Positions 1 to 11,303 of a stretch of DNA of 64,000 bases are shown piece by piece. Numbering within the stretch: the first letter of the stretch is position 1; each line of letters starts with the position of its first letter. The stretch spans positions 62,001-126,000 of the forward strand of contig NW_017265134.1 of the NCBI RefSeq assembly GCF_001638985.1. The letters are read 5' to 3'. Both the position numbers and the translations under genes were made by a program. The notes beneath the pieces were generated by a model, which worked only from the letters and a program-made list of their open reading frames with translations, was not told where the DNA came from and ran no database searches. The stretch comes from Phycomyces blakesleeanus NRRL 1555(-) (taxonomy: Eukaryota > Mucoromycota > Mucoromycetes > Mucorales > Phycomycetaceae).

Positions 1-327
1 AGCTCTTTACTTTTTATTGTTCTTTACTCTCTTTATCTCTCTTCTTTCTCTTTTGTCCTTTGCTGTCTGAAAAGTTCTTTGTTCTGCAATTCTGTTTCCT
101 CCCTTTCACTGTTACAACTATTTTCACAGCTGCAAAGTGGAGAGCAGATTCAGCCATTAAAGCTAGTATGATTTGATCTTCTCTTTCCCCTCTCTTTTTT
201 TTGTCTTTTATGATCCCTTGGGACTTTTTTATATTTTCTTTTTGTACTTTGGAGGCTATATGATCTATAGATTGCCAGCAATATCTCCTTTAATAAAATA
301 TAATCTTTAACCTGAGCCAAGAAGGCA
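1..327 (+). repeat. 3' UTR tail of an upstream LINE copy (LINE-0)
   Basis: This matches the 3' UTRs of the three LINE copies downstream (about 10950-11270, 15725-16056 and 27371-27746). Shared blocks include the TTTCACTGTTACAA stretch, GCAAAGTGGAGAG, the CTATATGATCTATAG hairpin core at 256-270, and the terminal CCTGAGCCAAGAAGGCA. There is no poly(A) tail. The rest of this copy lies left of the window, and its end abuts the next copy directly, so it is the first visible unit of a tandem array. Confidence 0.85.
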
Positions 328-389
328 GCTACATCCCCATATCTCTTTCATGTAAGCTACCATTACACAAGACATAACAAAAAAATTGG

Positions 390-1457
390 TTGCATCCATA
401 CAAAAGCTTTATCAATCCGTCCTACATCTTGTTCAAAACGTTACATCCATTGTCAAAAACATTGCATCCATTACCACTGTTGCCTTATCTATTAGCAGAA
501 AAAATTTCAGCCGATTCCGACAACTTTTCATTTTTGCGATCTCAAATGTCAACATTGCTGCCATCCTCTGTCATGCAGGGAATGTCACCCGATCTTGCCT
601 CATTTCTGGGGAACATGCAGGCCCAATTCATGTCACTACAACAACGTACCAATAAACTTGAATCTCTTGCCGCAACTAATGCTAGATTAACTACTCAATT
701 AGTTAATGCGGAAAAGCTAATTGCTGATCTCAGATCTCAATTAGCATCTCAGGGCAATTGCCAAATTACAACAAATGCATCAATATCATCTGCACCAACC
801 ACACCCAAGGAGCCTGGCACTGAGGCTTCTACATGGGCTACAACTGCTGCTGCTGCTCACAACCCTGTTGTTGTTCCTACTGCTCTTTCTGTTTGCAAGA
901 CTCCAAGACCTCCTTCTGTTCACCGGGTTGCTGCTTCTGCTAGAATGTTTGCCATTCTCACTGGTCCCAAAGGATATCAATATATGTATATCCCACGTTC
1001 ACGTCGTCTCACAGATAGAGAAGTGCGCAACTCTTTGAAAACACTTGGTGTTGATACTGGCCGCATCTTGGATATCAATTTTCCTGCCAAGGATGTAGTT
1101 GGCATCCTAGTTCACAACCAGTATGCTGAGAAATTCCAGACCACTCTGACCACAGTTGCCATTGAGATCTTAGATGCGATTGACCCTTTGGATCCCAAAA
1201 ACATTGTAGATCCCAAATATAAGTCTCTTTCTGATTCAGAGCTAGAAGAAGTAGCTGCTGAACTTCATTCTGATCGTTGTCTGAAGGCTCTCAAGTATCT
1301 TTGTCCTCATGTTGCTGTTCCTGTTGGTCATTTCTTTTGTGATCAAGGCTGGATCTCTAAGGAAGATATTCCTGTTCATTCTGTTTCTGGTCCTGATGCT
1401 GGTATTCATGATTTCCAATCACCATCTCGTTGTACCTCTGTTGCAATGTCTGAATGA
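390..1457 (+). CDS. LINE alpha ORF1 protein
   Basis: A 355-residue open frame, the only uninterrupted ORF1 in the window. Residues about 75-120 form a heptad-rich coiled coil (QRTNKLESLAATNARL and following). A low-complexity Ala/Pro/Thr linker follows, then a conserved core at about 185-330 beginning near GYQYMYIPRSRR and containing TLGVDTGRILDINFPA and FDPLDPKN-type segments shared with beta and gamma. This layout resembles LINE ORF1 RNA chaperones with a coiled coil and an RRM-like fold, but the fold is inferred. The Met at 546 may be the true start, because conservation between copies improves there (QMSTLL in alpha, NMSQLL in beta). The stop overlaps the ORF2 start in ATGA at 1454-1457. 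Confidence 0.8.
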   Translation: MHPYKSFINPSYILFKTLHPLSKTLHPLPLLPYLLAEKISADSDNFSFLRSQMSTLLPSSVMQGMSPDLASFLGNMQAQFMSLQQRTNKLESLAATNARLTTQLVNAEKLIADLRSQLASQGNCQITTNASISSAPTTPKEPGTEASTWATTAAAAHNPVVVPTALSVCKTPRPPSVHRVAASARMFAILTGPKGYQYMYIPRSRRLTDREVRNSLKTLGVDTGRILDINFPAKDVVGILVHNQYAEKFQTTLTTVAIEILDAIDPLDPKNIVDPKYKSLSDSELEEVAAELHSDRCLKALKYLCPHVAVPVGHFFCDQGWISKEDIPVHSVSGPDAGIHDFQSPSRCTSVAMSE

Positions 1458-2165
1458 GTGAAATCTCATTAGGACTTTGGAATGCTAATGGTTTGCAGCC
1501 TCGTGCAATTTATGATGTTCTTCAACACTGTCACTCTCTACATATGCTTTTTATCACTGAAACATGGCTTCTCCCCCCATCTCGTCTCCTCACTTCTTGA
1601 TCCCAGATTCATCTTTATGTTTCACCTGTAGCTGGCAACTACAAAGGTTCTATGGGTGTTTCTGTTCTTATTTCTCCATCCTGTCCTTATCCTGTCACTC
1701 AGATTCCTATGTCATCTAATTATGCTTTGGCCATCAAGATTGGTTCCCTCAGAATTGTATGCCTGTACTTGCCGCCCTCTATGTCCACCCATGATGCTCT
1801 TGCAGTTCTCTCCTCCATTCCTTTGACCAATGACACTATTATATGTGGCGATTTTAATTCACGTTTGGGTTCACTTACTGGTGACTATGCTACTAACACT
1901 CGAGGTCTTGCTCTTTGTCAATGGTTAGAAGAACATGCTCTTACTGTTGTCAATGGCCAGCTCTCACCATGCACACCTACATTCATTTCATTCCACCAAA
2001 ATGTGGAGATAAGCAGTATCATTGATCTGTTTATCACTAATATGTCCTTCACCAATGCCACTCTCAACATTCATACCGACCTCTCACTCAACTCTGACCA
2101 CCGTCTGCTTTCACTTTCATTTATATATGCCATCAATCCAACATCACATGCACCACCACCATCTC
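1454..2165 (+). pseudogene. LINE alpha ORF2, 5' part (APE endonuclease)
   Basis: The frame opens at the ATGA overlap (1454) with GLWNANGLQPRA, followed by FITETWLL, GDFNSRLG and NSDHRLLSLSF, the catalytic landmarks of an apurinic-type endonuclease. A TGA at 1598-1600 replaces the Trp present in beta and gamma (TSWSQ). The frame is cut at 2165 by CACTA-A and continues at 8335. The long open stretch from 1652 runs a few codons into the CACTA terminus. Confidence 0.85.
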
Positions 2166-2185
2166 CACTAGAAAAACGTACGGGA
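2163..2185 (+). repeat. CACTA-A left TSD (CTC) and terminal inverted repeat
   Basis: CTC at 2163-2165 precedes CACTAGAAAAACGTACGG from 2166. The right end (8316-8334), reverse complemented, reads CACTGGAAAAGAGGTGCGG and is followed by CTC at 8335-8337. A 3-bp duplication with a CACTA-type terminus is diagnostic of the CACTA/EnSpm superfamily. Confidence 0.9.
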
Positions 2186-2438
2186 ATTACCATGTACAAA
2201 GTTAAATTATAACTATAGAAAATCTGGGGTATTTTTTCATCTCAGCTTTTTGTGTGTGTTCAAGATGAAAACACTGTTTTCCGGTTTTCTATTGGCTTGG
2301 ATATAACAGGCGAAAATATTATTTATTATTATTATTATAAAGACATAACATTTCATTATAAAGACATAGTAAATTTAGTAAACGTTGTACTTGTTTCCTT
2401 TTTCTCTTAACACTTCAAAGTAAAAATAAATAAATATT

Positions 2439-5088
2439 ATGTTCACAATTCCTGAACTCTACAACGAAAAGTGCTATTGTGCTGGATGTAGTCAGAACGA
2501 TCTCGGCTATAGTTTTGTTGCCAGAAGAACTGCTCAACGTCATAACAAAAGGGCAAGACTAAATGCCATAAGATGTGAAAGGGGTACAATATTTGAATTT
2601 ATTTAATTGTATTGTAATCCATGAAATAACGTGTTGTAATAGACATGTCTACCCAAAGAAATATGATGGAGGTCGATGATGAACGTAAGGTTTATTTAAT
2701 TCAGATACTGTTAGATATTAACCAAGTGTTATATTCTAAATGTAGCTATCTTAACCCATCAACCCAGAGCCCTGGAAGAATCGTACACTCAGACAAACTC
2801 ACCTGTTTGGGAAGGAGCTTCAATGTCTGACACTGAAGACGTTTCCATTACTAATGACGCGATCAGCAATGGCGACAATGATGACAGTGGAAGCAACAGC
2901 AATGAAATCAGTGAAGACGAAAGCGAAGACGATGTTATTGAGCTCGACGACAATGAATTGAATAGTGAAGGTCAGTTAGTGTTAAAAATTTTTTAAAAAA
3001 AAAAGCGTTAATTTTTTTTTATAATAGACCCTTTTGCCACCCCCGATATGCCCCAGAACCCAGTGCACAGGTTCATTGCTACTTTTGTGGTGATGTTCGC
3101 TTCCCGCTATGTGGTTGACAAGGGCGCCGTTGTCTTGATCGAGTTCATCAACAAGCTTTTGACAATTTACGAGCAGGATTTCCAACTGCCCTTGAGCCTT
3201 CCTGGTCTTCAGCGCATGACAGGTTTCTCAGCCATGACCAAAGGCATAAAGAAATTTGTTGTGTGTCAGGATTGTCACAAGGTGTACGAAGAAAGTGCAT
3301 CTGTCCCGTCTCATTGCGATTTCGTAAAGCTTGGTGCACGCTCGTCTTGCAACTGCCAATTGATGAAAACATCAGCATCGGGTGCTTTGGTGGCCAAGCG
3401 TTCATACTTGTACCAGTCCGTCGTTAATACTTTACGAATGTTTTTTCTTCGTCCAGGATTCGAGGATAAAATTAGACATTGGAATCACGAGCTGAAGATG
3501 GTGGATACGATGTGTGACATATACAACGGTGCCATGTGGAAGGAGCTCAAAGACAAAGATGGCGTGCAATTCACAAAGGATTCGCGTTCATTAATGTTGA
3601 CTCTTAACATCGACTGGTTTCAACCTTTCGATAATGTCACGCACTCGACTGGTGCCATATACCTGGTAGTAAACAATCTGCCTCGCAATGAAAAATACAA
3701 GCCAGAGAACACACTTCTCGTAGGATTGATGCCTGGCCTGAAGGAACCCAAATCCGAAGAGATAAACCATTATCTCCGGCCTATGGTAGATGATCTGATA
3801 AGATTGTATGAGGGACTGGCAATCCCAACTTTCGAGTGTCCTAGTGGTGTCCGCATCCGTGCCGCATTGATGATGGTGGCCTGTGACATCCCGGCAGCAA
3901 GAAAGACAAGTGGTTTCACCTCGCACAACAGTACATGCGCATGTTACAAGTGCAACAGACAGATTCGAAAACTGGATTAACTTTGTTGATGCATGCCGCC
4001 TGTTGATCAAGCCAACGATCACGTTCGATGAAGTCAACACTGCCCATCAGTTTCTTCAAACTTTTTGCACCAGATGTGACGAGCTGTACAACGCCGAAAT
4101 CCTCACCTGTAATATGCACCTACACCTCCATCTTCGAGATACAATTCGTGATTTTGGACCAGTGTACGGTTATTGGCTATTCGGGTTTGAGCGGTTTAAC
4201 GGGTTGTTAAAAAATTTGAAGACAAACAGGAAGATTGGGTTTGAAGAAACATTTATGAAGAAATTTATTGAAGATGTGCACAAAGACGATCTTGTCAACA
4301 GTTTCCTTCAGAGTACCTGCCAGACATCTGCATTTCCTCTCCTTACCAAACTCACTTCTTCCTTTACACCCACCACCATTCCATCCATCCGTCAACGTAC
4401 CTTCCGCATACAGTCATTTGTTGAGGCTTCTGAAGATCCAAATGTACTTGTAAAAGGCAACGAACCTCTCCCTCCTTCCGCATTCCCTCTATCATTAAAA
4501 TCCGCTACCACAATGAGTGACATTCACTATGTTCATCTCTTACAATACTACAAAGTTGCGTACAACAATGAACAATTAGTTCACTTTCAACAAGCGTTGG
4601 AATCACCATACTTTGTTGACAATACAATCACCCTGTTGAAATACATCAACATCCTTGGGCAGGTCTACAAGGGTAAAGGTGAATCTGGAAGTCGTGGCTC
4701 TCTTGTACAAGCAAAGTTCATTGGAAGTACTGGTGAGCATATCATCGCATACACGGGTCAAATACAGTACATTTTCACCCATTCTTTCACTCCTCCACCC
4801 ACCTCTTCATCCCTTACTCCCTTGCTCCACACCCATCGCCGCCCAACACAACTTCTTCACAATTCTCAACATACTTTTGCATTTATCAAATGGTACACAC
4901 CCGAAAATGATAAATCGCGAGAGTACGAACACGTTGAAACCTGCTTTCCAACATTTTCTCCTGACGATTTCCAATGTGTATTGCCAGTGCATAGAATTAT
5001 GTTAGAAGTAGCAACTGCTGAGCACACAACACACAGAAAAGTAAAAAAGATGCTGGTCATTCCTTTGCCAAAAAAACAATACATTTAA
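2439..5088 (+). pseudogene. CACTA-A Tnp2-type transposase, internally deleted
   Basis: Exon 1 starts at ATG 2439 and encodes a small Cys/His module (CYCAGC, then RRTAQRHNKRAR). Small exons follow, one of them very acidic (about 2825-2970). An intron of about 60 nt ends near 3029, and the long exon begins DPFATPDM. Landmarks are NIDWFQPF (first catalytic Asp, inferred), HNSTCACYKCNRQ, the HLHLHL stretch and FERFNGLLK (inferred Glu). Compared with copies B and C, about 480 bp are missing at about 3970, which removes the IDPMHNLFLGT motif (second Asp) and shifts the frame: the open stretches are 3048-3980 and 3883-5088. The C-terminus MLVIPLPKK is conserved. It cannot be active as read. Confidence 0.88.
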
Positions 5089-5219
5089 AAAATAATAAAA
5101 TTATAACTCCCTTTTTTAAAGGCACACAGAAAAGAATAATCATAGTGTTTGTATTTGTTGGTACGTTTATCATTGTCAGATGGAGGATGTGGAGGATGTA
5201 GAGGATAAGAAAACAAAAT

Positions 5220-6537
5220 TTATTGAAACTCATCTCTAAAAGCCCAGTGAGGGAGAAGGGACGTCAATCTAGGCGGGACTGCTAAAACAGCATCTCTACC
5301 GAAGGACCTCTTCAACATCTGACACGAATTGAAGTCCATGCGATTACGCATAAAATCATCAACAACTGCAAGAAAGTGATTGTACTAAATACAAATAAGT
5401 GATTAATCAAAGTTCTGTTTCATTTAAATCCATAAAAAAACAAAAAAAAGCTATATACAATAATGTAAACAAAAGAAATTACCTCATCGCTTCTCCAACT
5501 TGGACGCACTGTACGAATCGCACGGTTGCTCGAGACTCCAGGCATATCGTCTTCAGATTTGCCCTCAGACATTGCTTCTTTCTGTAAGAGTCCGTCGCAG
5601 CTCTTACCCACCTTCATATCAATTTCAGCCTTGAATGTATGGTAGGTCAGCTCGCGACGGTCAAAATGCTAGTTTATAAATGTATTAATATGAATACATT
5701 TAATTTGCAATCAAAATATACTTCTAACATACATCGGTCTCTCGACCTGCTTTTCTTGACCGAGAATTTGTCTTTTTGCGCGCTTCATAGGATTCCTTGA
5801 CTCGGCATCTCGTTCCACAAAAGTTTGTGTAGATACAATCGCTAATATCGGCCTGTCGAACACTAGTCCCAACAACCTTTGGAGCCAGGTATGCATGAAG
5901 GTCATGCATCAGCTGTCTGTTGGGTGGAAGTCTGTAATCAACATTAACATCCCAACTGTGCTTGCTGTCGTTAGCTGCAACTAGTTCCGGCTTATTTGAT
6001 TTGAAGTTGTGTTTCTTCAACTCTCCTCGGATAAGAGCCTATACTTAGTGTGAGATATTATGTTGATGAGCTACTGTACATCTCAACACTTACTAAAACT
6101 CTAGTGCGATCCTGTTTACTAAGTTCACCAGCGTTTGCACCAGTAAGAACCACTGGACCAACAGAAGGAGCAACAGAAGGAGCAACAGAAGGAGCAGCAG
6201 AAGAGATACCAAAAAAAGCCTCAGAAGGTGTTGTATACCAATCCAGAGTAGAACCAACGGAAGAAGCTGCGAAAGGGACAGAAGCAGAAGCAGGTATAGT
6301 GGTAGGAGCAATAACTGCAAGAAGTTCTCCAGAGGCATCGGCAACACTATCAAGTATTTCCAATGAATCTTTGTTCCCCTTGATGACAATGCCAATGTTT
6401 GAATCCATGGTCTTGAGACTTTCCTCCATAGCGGTGAGCCTTCTTAAAAGCTCAGTATATTCCGGGGATGGAGCTGGGGCAATTGACTGACGATTGTTAA
6501 CCATGGTCTGAAAGCTATCTAATAAAATGTTATACAT
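5220..6537 (-). CDS. CACTA-A second protein, unknown function
   Basis: Spliced minus-strand gene converging on tnp2. Exon 1 (ATG at 6537) has a predicted coiled coil (LLRRLTAMEESLKTMD) and an Ala/Pro/Ser-rich tail. The next exon holds HSWDVNVDY and a basic RSRKAGRETD end. A later exon ends PSWRSDE at a GAG/GT splice site, and the last exon ends LPHWAFRDEFQ at the TAA at 5220-5222. The same order of motifs occurs in copies B and C (W-D-x-N-V, P-x-W-R-S-D-E, terminal P-x-W). By position it could be analogous to TnpA-like accessory proteins of plant CACTA elements, which bind subterminal repeats; that is inference, as no known domain is recognised. Exon joins are approximate. Confidence 0.7.
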
Positions 6538-7011
6538 GAGTTGATTGTTAATTATATTTGTTTTATATATCTATTCATTGTATATATAGAGTGTTATTAA
6601 CATACAAAAGAAGTTAGGTGTTAAGTGAAAGAATAAAGTGTAGTTAATGGAAAGATGGTAAAAGTAAAAGCAAGAACCCATTTATTATATTACACTTGTT
6701 GCTGTAAATACTCAGGATTTCTTTAATACGCGTATCTCTATTAATACTTCCTGGAATTAATGGGGTGCAAATCGGCTTTGAACATGCTTTTTTCAACTCA
6801 ATCCAATATATGATTTCTGTCTTTTGGCCTTTTGGCCCTTTGGTCTTTTGTTCTTTTTGTTTTTTTTTTTCATTTACAAGTTTTCTCTCTTTTCTCTCTT
6901 TCCAACATTTATTATATTCACAGATTTTCTTGGTAAGATATCTTATTCTTTAATATTATATATATATATATATATAACTAAAATGATAATAATTGTTTTC
7001 TATTACTACAG

Positions 7012-7436
7012 ACACTCGCGTTTTGTTACCTTCTGATGCATCCCCTTCACAATGTCCATCCGGATTAGCTAAGGTTAGTAAATATACTTTATGCTGTCAT
7101 CCTATAAAATTATCCTGACTTTTTCCTTTCTTTTGTATAGGCCATATCGCCGAAATTACTCTCTACTATTAAACACGGTTATGAACACGGTAATATTTTA
7201 TTTTATTTCAATCTATCTCTTTTTAATAAGCACATGGCTTAACATAATTTCTATTATAGATGAACCTCCCTCTCATGAGCACATCGCGAATCAAGAACTT
7301 TCATTTCATACGAGTGTCATTGACATGGTAATTTTTTTTGTACATATAACAATATTATTTATTTTGTATATTAATGTATATCATTTACTGAAAACAATAT
7401 TAGCGTCTCCTATGTACTCTCTTGGTCTGCAAATAA
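7012..7436 (+). other. Possible spliced exons in CACTA-A right arm
   Basis: Three segments bounded by AG acceptors and GT donors keep one frame across their junctions: 7012-7073, 7141-7189 and 7260-7327. They read TRVLLPSDASPSQCPSGLAK, AISPKLLSTIKHGYEH and EPPSHEHIANQELSFHTSV. A further acceptor at 7401-7403 leads to a TAA at 7434-7436. A 9-nt segment at 6924-6932 might be an upstream exon. No family is recognised and no start codon was found. It could be a captured host gene or a third element gene. Confidence 0.35.
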
Positions 7437-8315
7437 ATCCTTTTGCTTCGGGTAGGTAAATGAAATATTCTACCACACAGTTCACAAAAAATAATTTTTT
7501 TTCAGCATTTTTATAGCCAAATAAAGTATATTGAGTACTATGGTTCGCATTCATGACGCCTTTTCTTTTTGTCTCTGATAAGCTATTATATTGCAAGCAT
7601 AATTACATATATATATTCTTAATATCCACGATTTCTTGTTCAAACAGCTAACACTTTTCTAATTTCATAGAACAACCATTTACAAGCAAGCAACACACAA
7701 CTGGGCTTTTCTCTGGGAGATATTGTTTGGAGAATACTTGTTTTATCAGAACATTGGCCATTTTAAATTGTATGAAGGATAGAACACTAGCCAGAATGTT
7801 CCTGAATATTAAATATAACCACTGTACTATAAACCTAAGAATATTCTTTTCTTTCTAATAAAAACAAAATAAACCAATAATTATTATAAATAAATTAAAG
7901 ATCGGAGAAGTGTATGGAAGCAAACAGTATAAGAAGAAGTCTCTAAGATTGGATAAAATAAATTCAAATACAACAAAACCCTGTAAAAACTGGCATATCC
8001 ATAAATTAAACAATGTAAAAACTGGCATATCTGTATAATCGATCTTTCATTTATCGTTCTTTTAATTGGAAAGCGGTAGGATATATTACAACAAAACGTA
8101 ATTCTGAGTTGCCGTTTTAGTGCATGTGGTAAAAACCCATATACAGAAAATGCAAACACATCCTACTATCCTGCTGTTCTGACCTTTTCCTATGTTCGAA
8201 AGTTGGTCTTACCACCTATGAGTAAGCCAGCTTCATACACTTGTAAAAACTATCTGATCACATCGTAAAACCTGGTCTTTTCACATAATTAATTACAGTT
8301 TTACACATAAGAAAA

Positions 8316-8337
8316 CCGCACCTCTTTTCCAGTGCTC
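8316..8337 (-). repeat. CACTA-A right TIR and TSD (CTC)
   Basis: The terminus ends CCAGTG at 8334 and is followed by CTC (8335-8337), matching the CTC at 2163-2165. Collapsing the duplication gives a TCT-CGC-AAA-ACA-TGG codon run, as expected from LINE copies beta and gamma. Confidence 0.9.
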
Positions 8338-10945
8338 GCAAAACATGGAACCTCTCACGTCTTCAAGAACCTGATGTTCTCAAACTATATGCCCACACAT
8401 TTGTCACTAATTCCACCAACCTCAAATCCACTTTGCAATCGACCTTCGAACACCCTCCTTCCTCACGTCCACTAATTGATGCACTAACTGATGAATTCAA
8501 CTCACTCATTTATAATTCTTTAAGTAGCTCAATTGGCAACCGTCCTTCCCATCCTTCCCACTGGAAAAATTCTGGAATTCAGTACTTCAAGCAGCTGCAG
8601 AGCACCGCAATTTCTGCTACAAGAAATGGCGCTGTGCATGTGGTATAGACAGAATTCATTGGTGGGATAAGCATCTCAAAGCGCAGGCAGAATTCCGACA
8701 TCAAGTGCAATCATCTAAGCGCCAATCATGGCATGCTTTCTGCAAATCAATGGAACAAGACTTTTCCAAAGCAACATCAAAGATCAAGCTACTCAAACGC
8801 TGACGGCAGTCTCAGCACATGTTTCAACATAGTGATGGACCAGCAACAGCAGCAACAATTATGTGTGAGCATCTTGCATCCGTATACAGTGGCAGTATCC
8901 TCCCAGATCAGCGTCCTCCTCCTCCTCTTCACAGTACTGGTCTGCCTTTTGCCTCTGCCAACTCATCATTTGTTTCTTCAGTGGTAGAGGAATGCATGCA
9001 ATTTATGCCTAACCGCAAGGCACCAGGCCCAGATCACATCAGAGCAGAAATGTTGAAAGTAATTCGACCACAAATTGCTCCACTACTCTCACTCTTGTTC
9101 ACCATCTGTTGGCAATGGTCATATGTACCTGTTATTTGGCGTCAGGCTCAAGTTTTTTCCATTTACAAAAAGGGAGATCCATCAATTGCTGCGAACTATC
9201 AACCTATTTCACTAACTTCTGTTGTGCGGAAACTGATGGAAATGTGTATTTCTCCAGTGCTTCACAAGTTTTCCCCTCCTCTGGATGTTGCTCAGGGTGG
9301 TTTCCGTCCTAGACGTGGTGCCATGGACCAAGCTCTCTGTCTGCATGACCTCATGAAAGCACACTTCCACCGCCATCACCATTATCCTGTTGTTGCATTC
9401 TTAGACATAAAGGCAGCTTATGATACAGTAGACCGACGAGTCATTTGGGATGCTCTTGCTAGACGTCACACACCACCAGCTTTACTTGGACTTCTTGTCA
9501 ATATGTTTGATAATGTCTCTATATCTGTTCTTCTTGGCAACTTCTCTTCTCATTCTTTTTCTCCCACCACAGGCGTCCTTCAAGGTTCCGTTCTCAGTCC
9601 ACATTTGTATTCAATCTATATCAACTCTCTGCCACCAATACTCCGCACAGTTGCATCACCACTCACCTCAACACATATCCCATCAACCTCTCCTTCCTCA
9701 TTAGATGCTTACAATTCTCTTCTTGCCCCATCAGATGCGAATGACTTTCAACACATTCACTTGCCTACTGCCATTAACAGTCTTCTTTTTGCTGATGATG
9801 TTGCTATCTTTGGCTCTGTCACTGATGTTCAGAGTATGCTTGATCTTGCTGCCCAACACTCCTTCCAGCTTGGCTACCGTTGGAGTCCTTCAAAATGTGC
9901 TGTACTCTATCCTCCTTCACGATCTTTACCACGTTCTACTATCTCTCTGTATGGCGAGTTGCTCCCTGCAGTAAATGAGTTTATATACTTGGGTATACCT
10001 TTCCGTAACAAAGGCATCTTTGGACCGTCTGTTGTCACTCATCATCGTTCTGGAGCATTGGCTGCTATGGCAACTCTTACTGCTGTTGGTGCATGTAGAT
10101 CTGGTTTCAGTTTGCTCTTAAGTTCATGTCTGTTCAAAACCTTTATACAACCAAAATTCGAGTATGGTCTTGCAATCACATGTCTTTTGCAAAAAGATGT
10201 TTTACTTCTAGAGAAAATTCAAGATAAATGCTTGCGAATGATTGTTGGTGGCCATGCAACTTCATCTACTGCAGTCTTGAAACATATCTGCAACCTGCCC
10301 AGTATGGCTTTTCGCGTTGACATTCTCAAAACAAAATTTTGTCTTTGGGCACACACTCTTCCTTCTGGTTGTCTTCTCTCTCTGCTCCATTCTCATCATC
10401 TCCAAGCATCAACACTATCCACTCTTCACACAAACCTTCTTTTTGCCAGAATTCCTCCTGATCTTAATTGCTCCAGCCGCATAAAACTATCCAAGCACTT
10501 TGAGTCTTTTAGACAAGAAAAGTTTGCTCACTTTCATCTCACCAACACTAAGATTCTCATCCAAGCTTGCCGCCCTCTTCTTGAAGTTGATCCTGTATTG
10601 TTTCTTTCTGCTACACACATAGAACGTGGCCGTCTAGTACGTTGGAGAATGTGCTGGTTGCCTGGTAAGCCAAAGGAGTGTGCATGTGGCTTTGATCATA
10701 CTTCAAGACGTCATCTCCAATTCCGCATCACAATCCCATCTCAGCTGTTCTCTCAACTTTCAGCACCACCCACAGATGAAGACAACATCATTGACTTTGC
10801 TATATCAGCACTACCAATCTCGTCTACACATCCAAGCCCTCTATATTGGAAAGCTCTTCTTACAATACTATAGCATATTGACATGCTATACAATCCTAAT
10901 GGCAACTACACACATGAAACTGATCATGATTCTCTCTGGCACTAG
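8335..10945 (+). pseudogene. LINE alpha ORF2, 3' part (reverse transcriptase)
   Basis: Continues ORF2 with RKTWNLSRLQEPDV. A 1-nt deletion at about 8568 shifts the frame: before it the open stretch is 8433-8648, and afterwards the correct frame resumes to TGA 8801-8803. From 8819 the RT is open: KAPGPDHIRAEML, FLDIKAAYDTVD (motif A), GVLQGSVLSPHLYS (motif B) and LLFADDVAIFG (motif C, catalytic Asp pair intact). A TAG at 10871-10873 replaces the Trp of LLTILWH, and the natural end is TAG 10943-10945. The C-terminal knuckle (CACGFDHTSRRHL) lacks its distal Cys, which gamma has. Confidence 0.88.
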
Positions 10946-11194
10946 CTCTAATAATTTACTATCTGTTTTCTTTTACTTCTTTTCTTCTTATTTTTGTCTT
11001 CTCATTCATGAAATGTTTCTAGATCTGCAATTCTGTTTCCTCCCTTTCACTGTTACAACTTTTTACACAGCTGCAAAGTGGAGAGCAGGTTCAGTCTTTT
11101 AGCTTAGTATTGTTTATTTCTCTTCTTCTATTCATTTTTTTTGTCTTTTGTGATCCTTTTGGACATTTTTTTTTCCTTTTTCTTTGTGTACTTG

Positions 11195-11232
11195 GGAGGC
11201 TATATGATCTATAGATTGCCAGCAATATCTCC
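11195..11232 (+). promoter_or_regulatory. Conserved LINE 3' UTR stem-loop (alpha copy)
   Basis: GGAG pairs with CTCC around an inner CTATA-TGATC-TATAG hairpin. The element recurs at 251-288 (LINE-0), 15977-16016 (beta) and 27669-27706 (gamma). In beta the outer stem is GAGAT/ATCTC, so both strands changed and pairing was kept. It may be the RNA structure recognised by the LINE reverse transcriptase; this is inference. Confidence 0.5.
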
Positions 11233-11303
11233 TTAATAAAAATAATCTTTAATCTGAGCCAAGAAGGCACTTCTCTTTCACATAAGCTTCACTTTTTTAA
11301 AAT

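Larger units (their letters stand above)
2166..8334. mobile_element. CACTA-A, CACTA/EnSpm DNA transposon in LINE alpha ORF2
   Basis: A 6169-bp element with imperfect TIRs (CACTAGAAAA / CACTGGAAAA) and a perfect CTC target duplication. It carries a degraded tnp2-type transposase gene (2439-5088, plus strand) convergent with a second gene (5220-6537, minus strand). About 1.8 kb of AT-rich DNA lies between the second gene's start and the right end. That stretch has repeated GTAAAAACT motifs near 7980-8250, typical of CACTA subterminal repeats. The transposase has lost a catalytic block, so this copy is probably non-autonomous. Confidence 0.92.
342..11270 (+). mobile_element. LINE alpha, non-LTR retrotransposon interrupted by CACTA-A
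   Basis: This is a full-length-looking copy with 5' leader, ORF1 (390-1457), ORF2 (1454-2165 continuing at 8335-10945) and a 3' UTR ending GAGCCAAGAAGGCAC. Nucleotides 2166-8334 are a later CACTA insertion. Removing that insertion and one CTC repeat rejoins ORF2 in frame, to match copies beta and gamma. The 5' boundary is approximate, set by the CTTTCAYGTAAGCT motif shared with the starts of beta and delta. The endonuclease is APE-type. I would not place the clade more precisely than a fungal APE-LINE. Confidence 0.9.
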
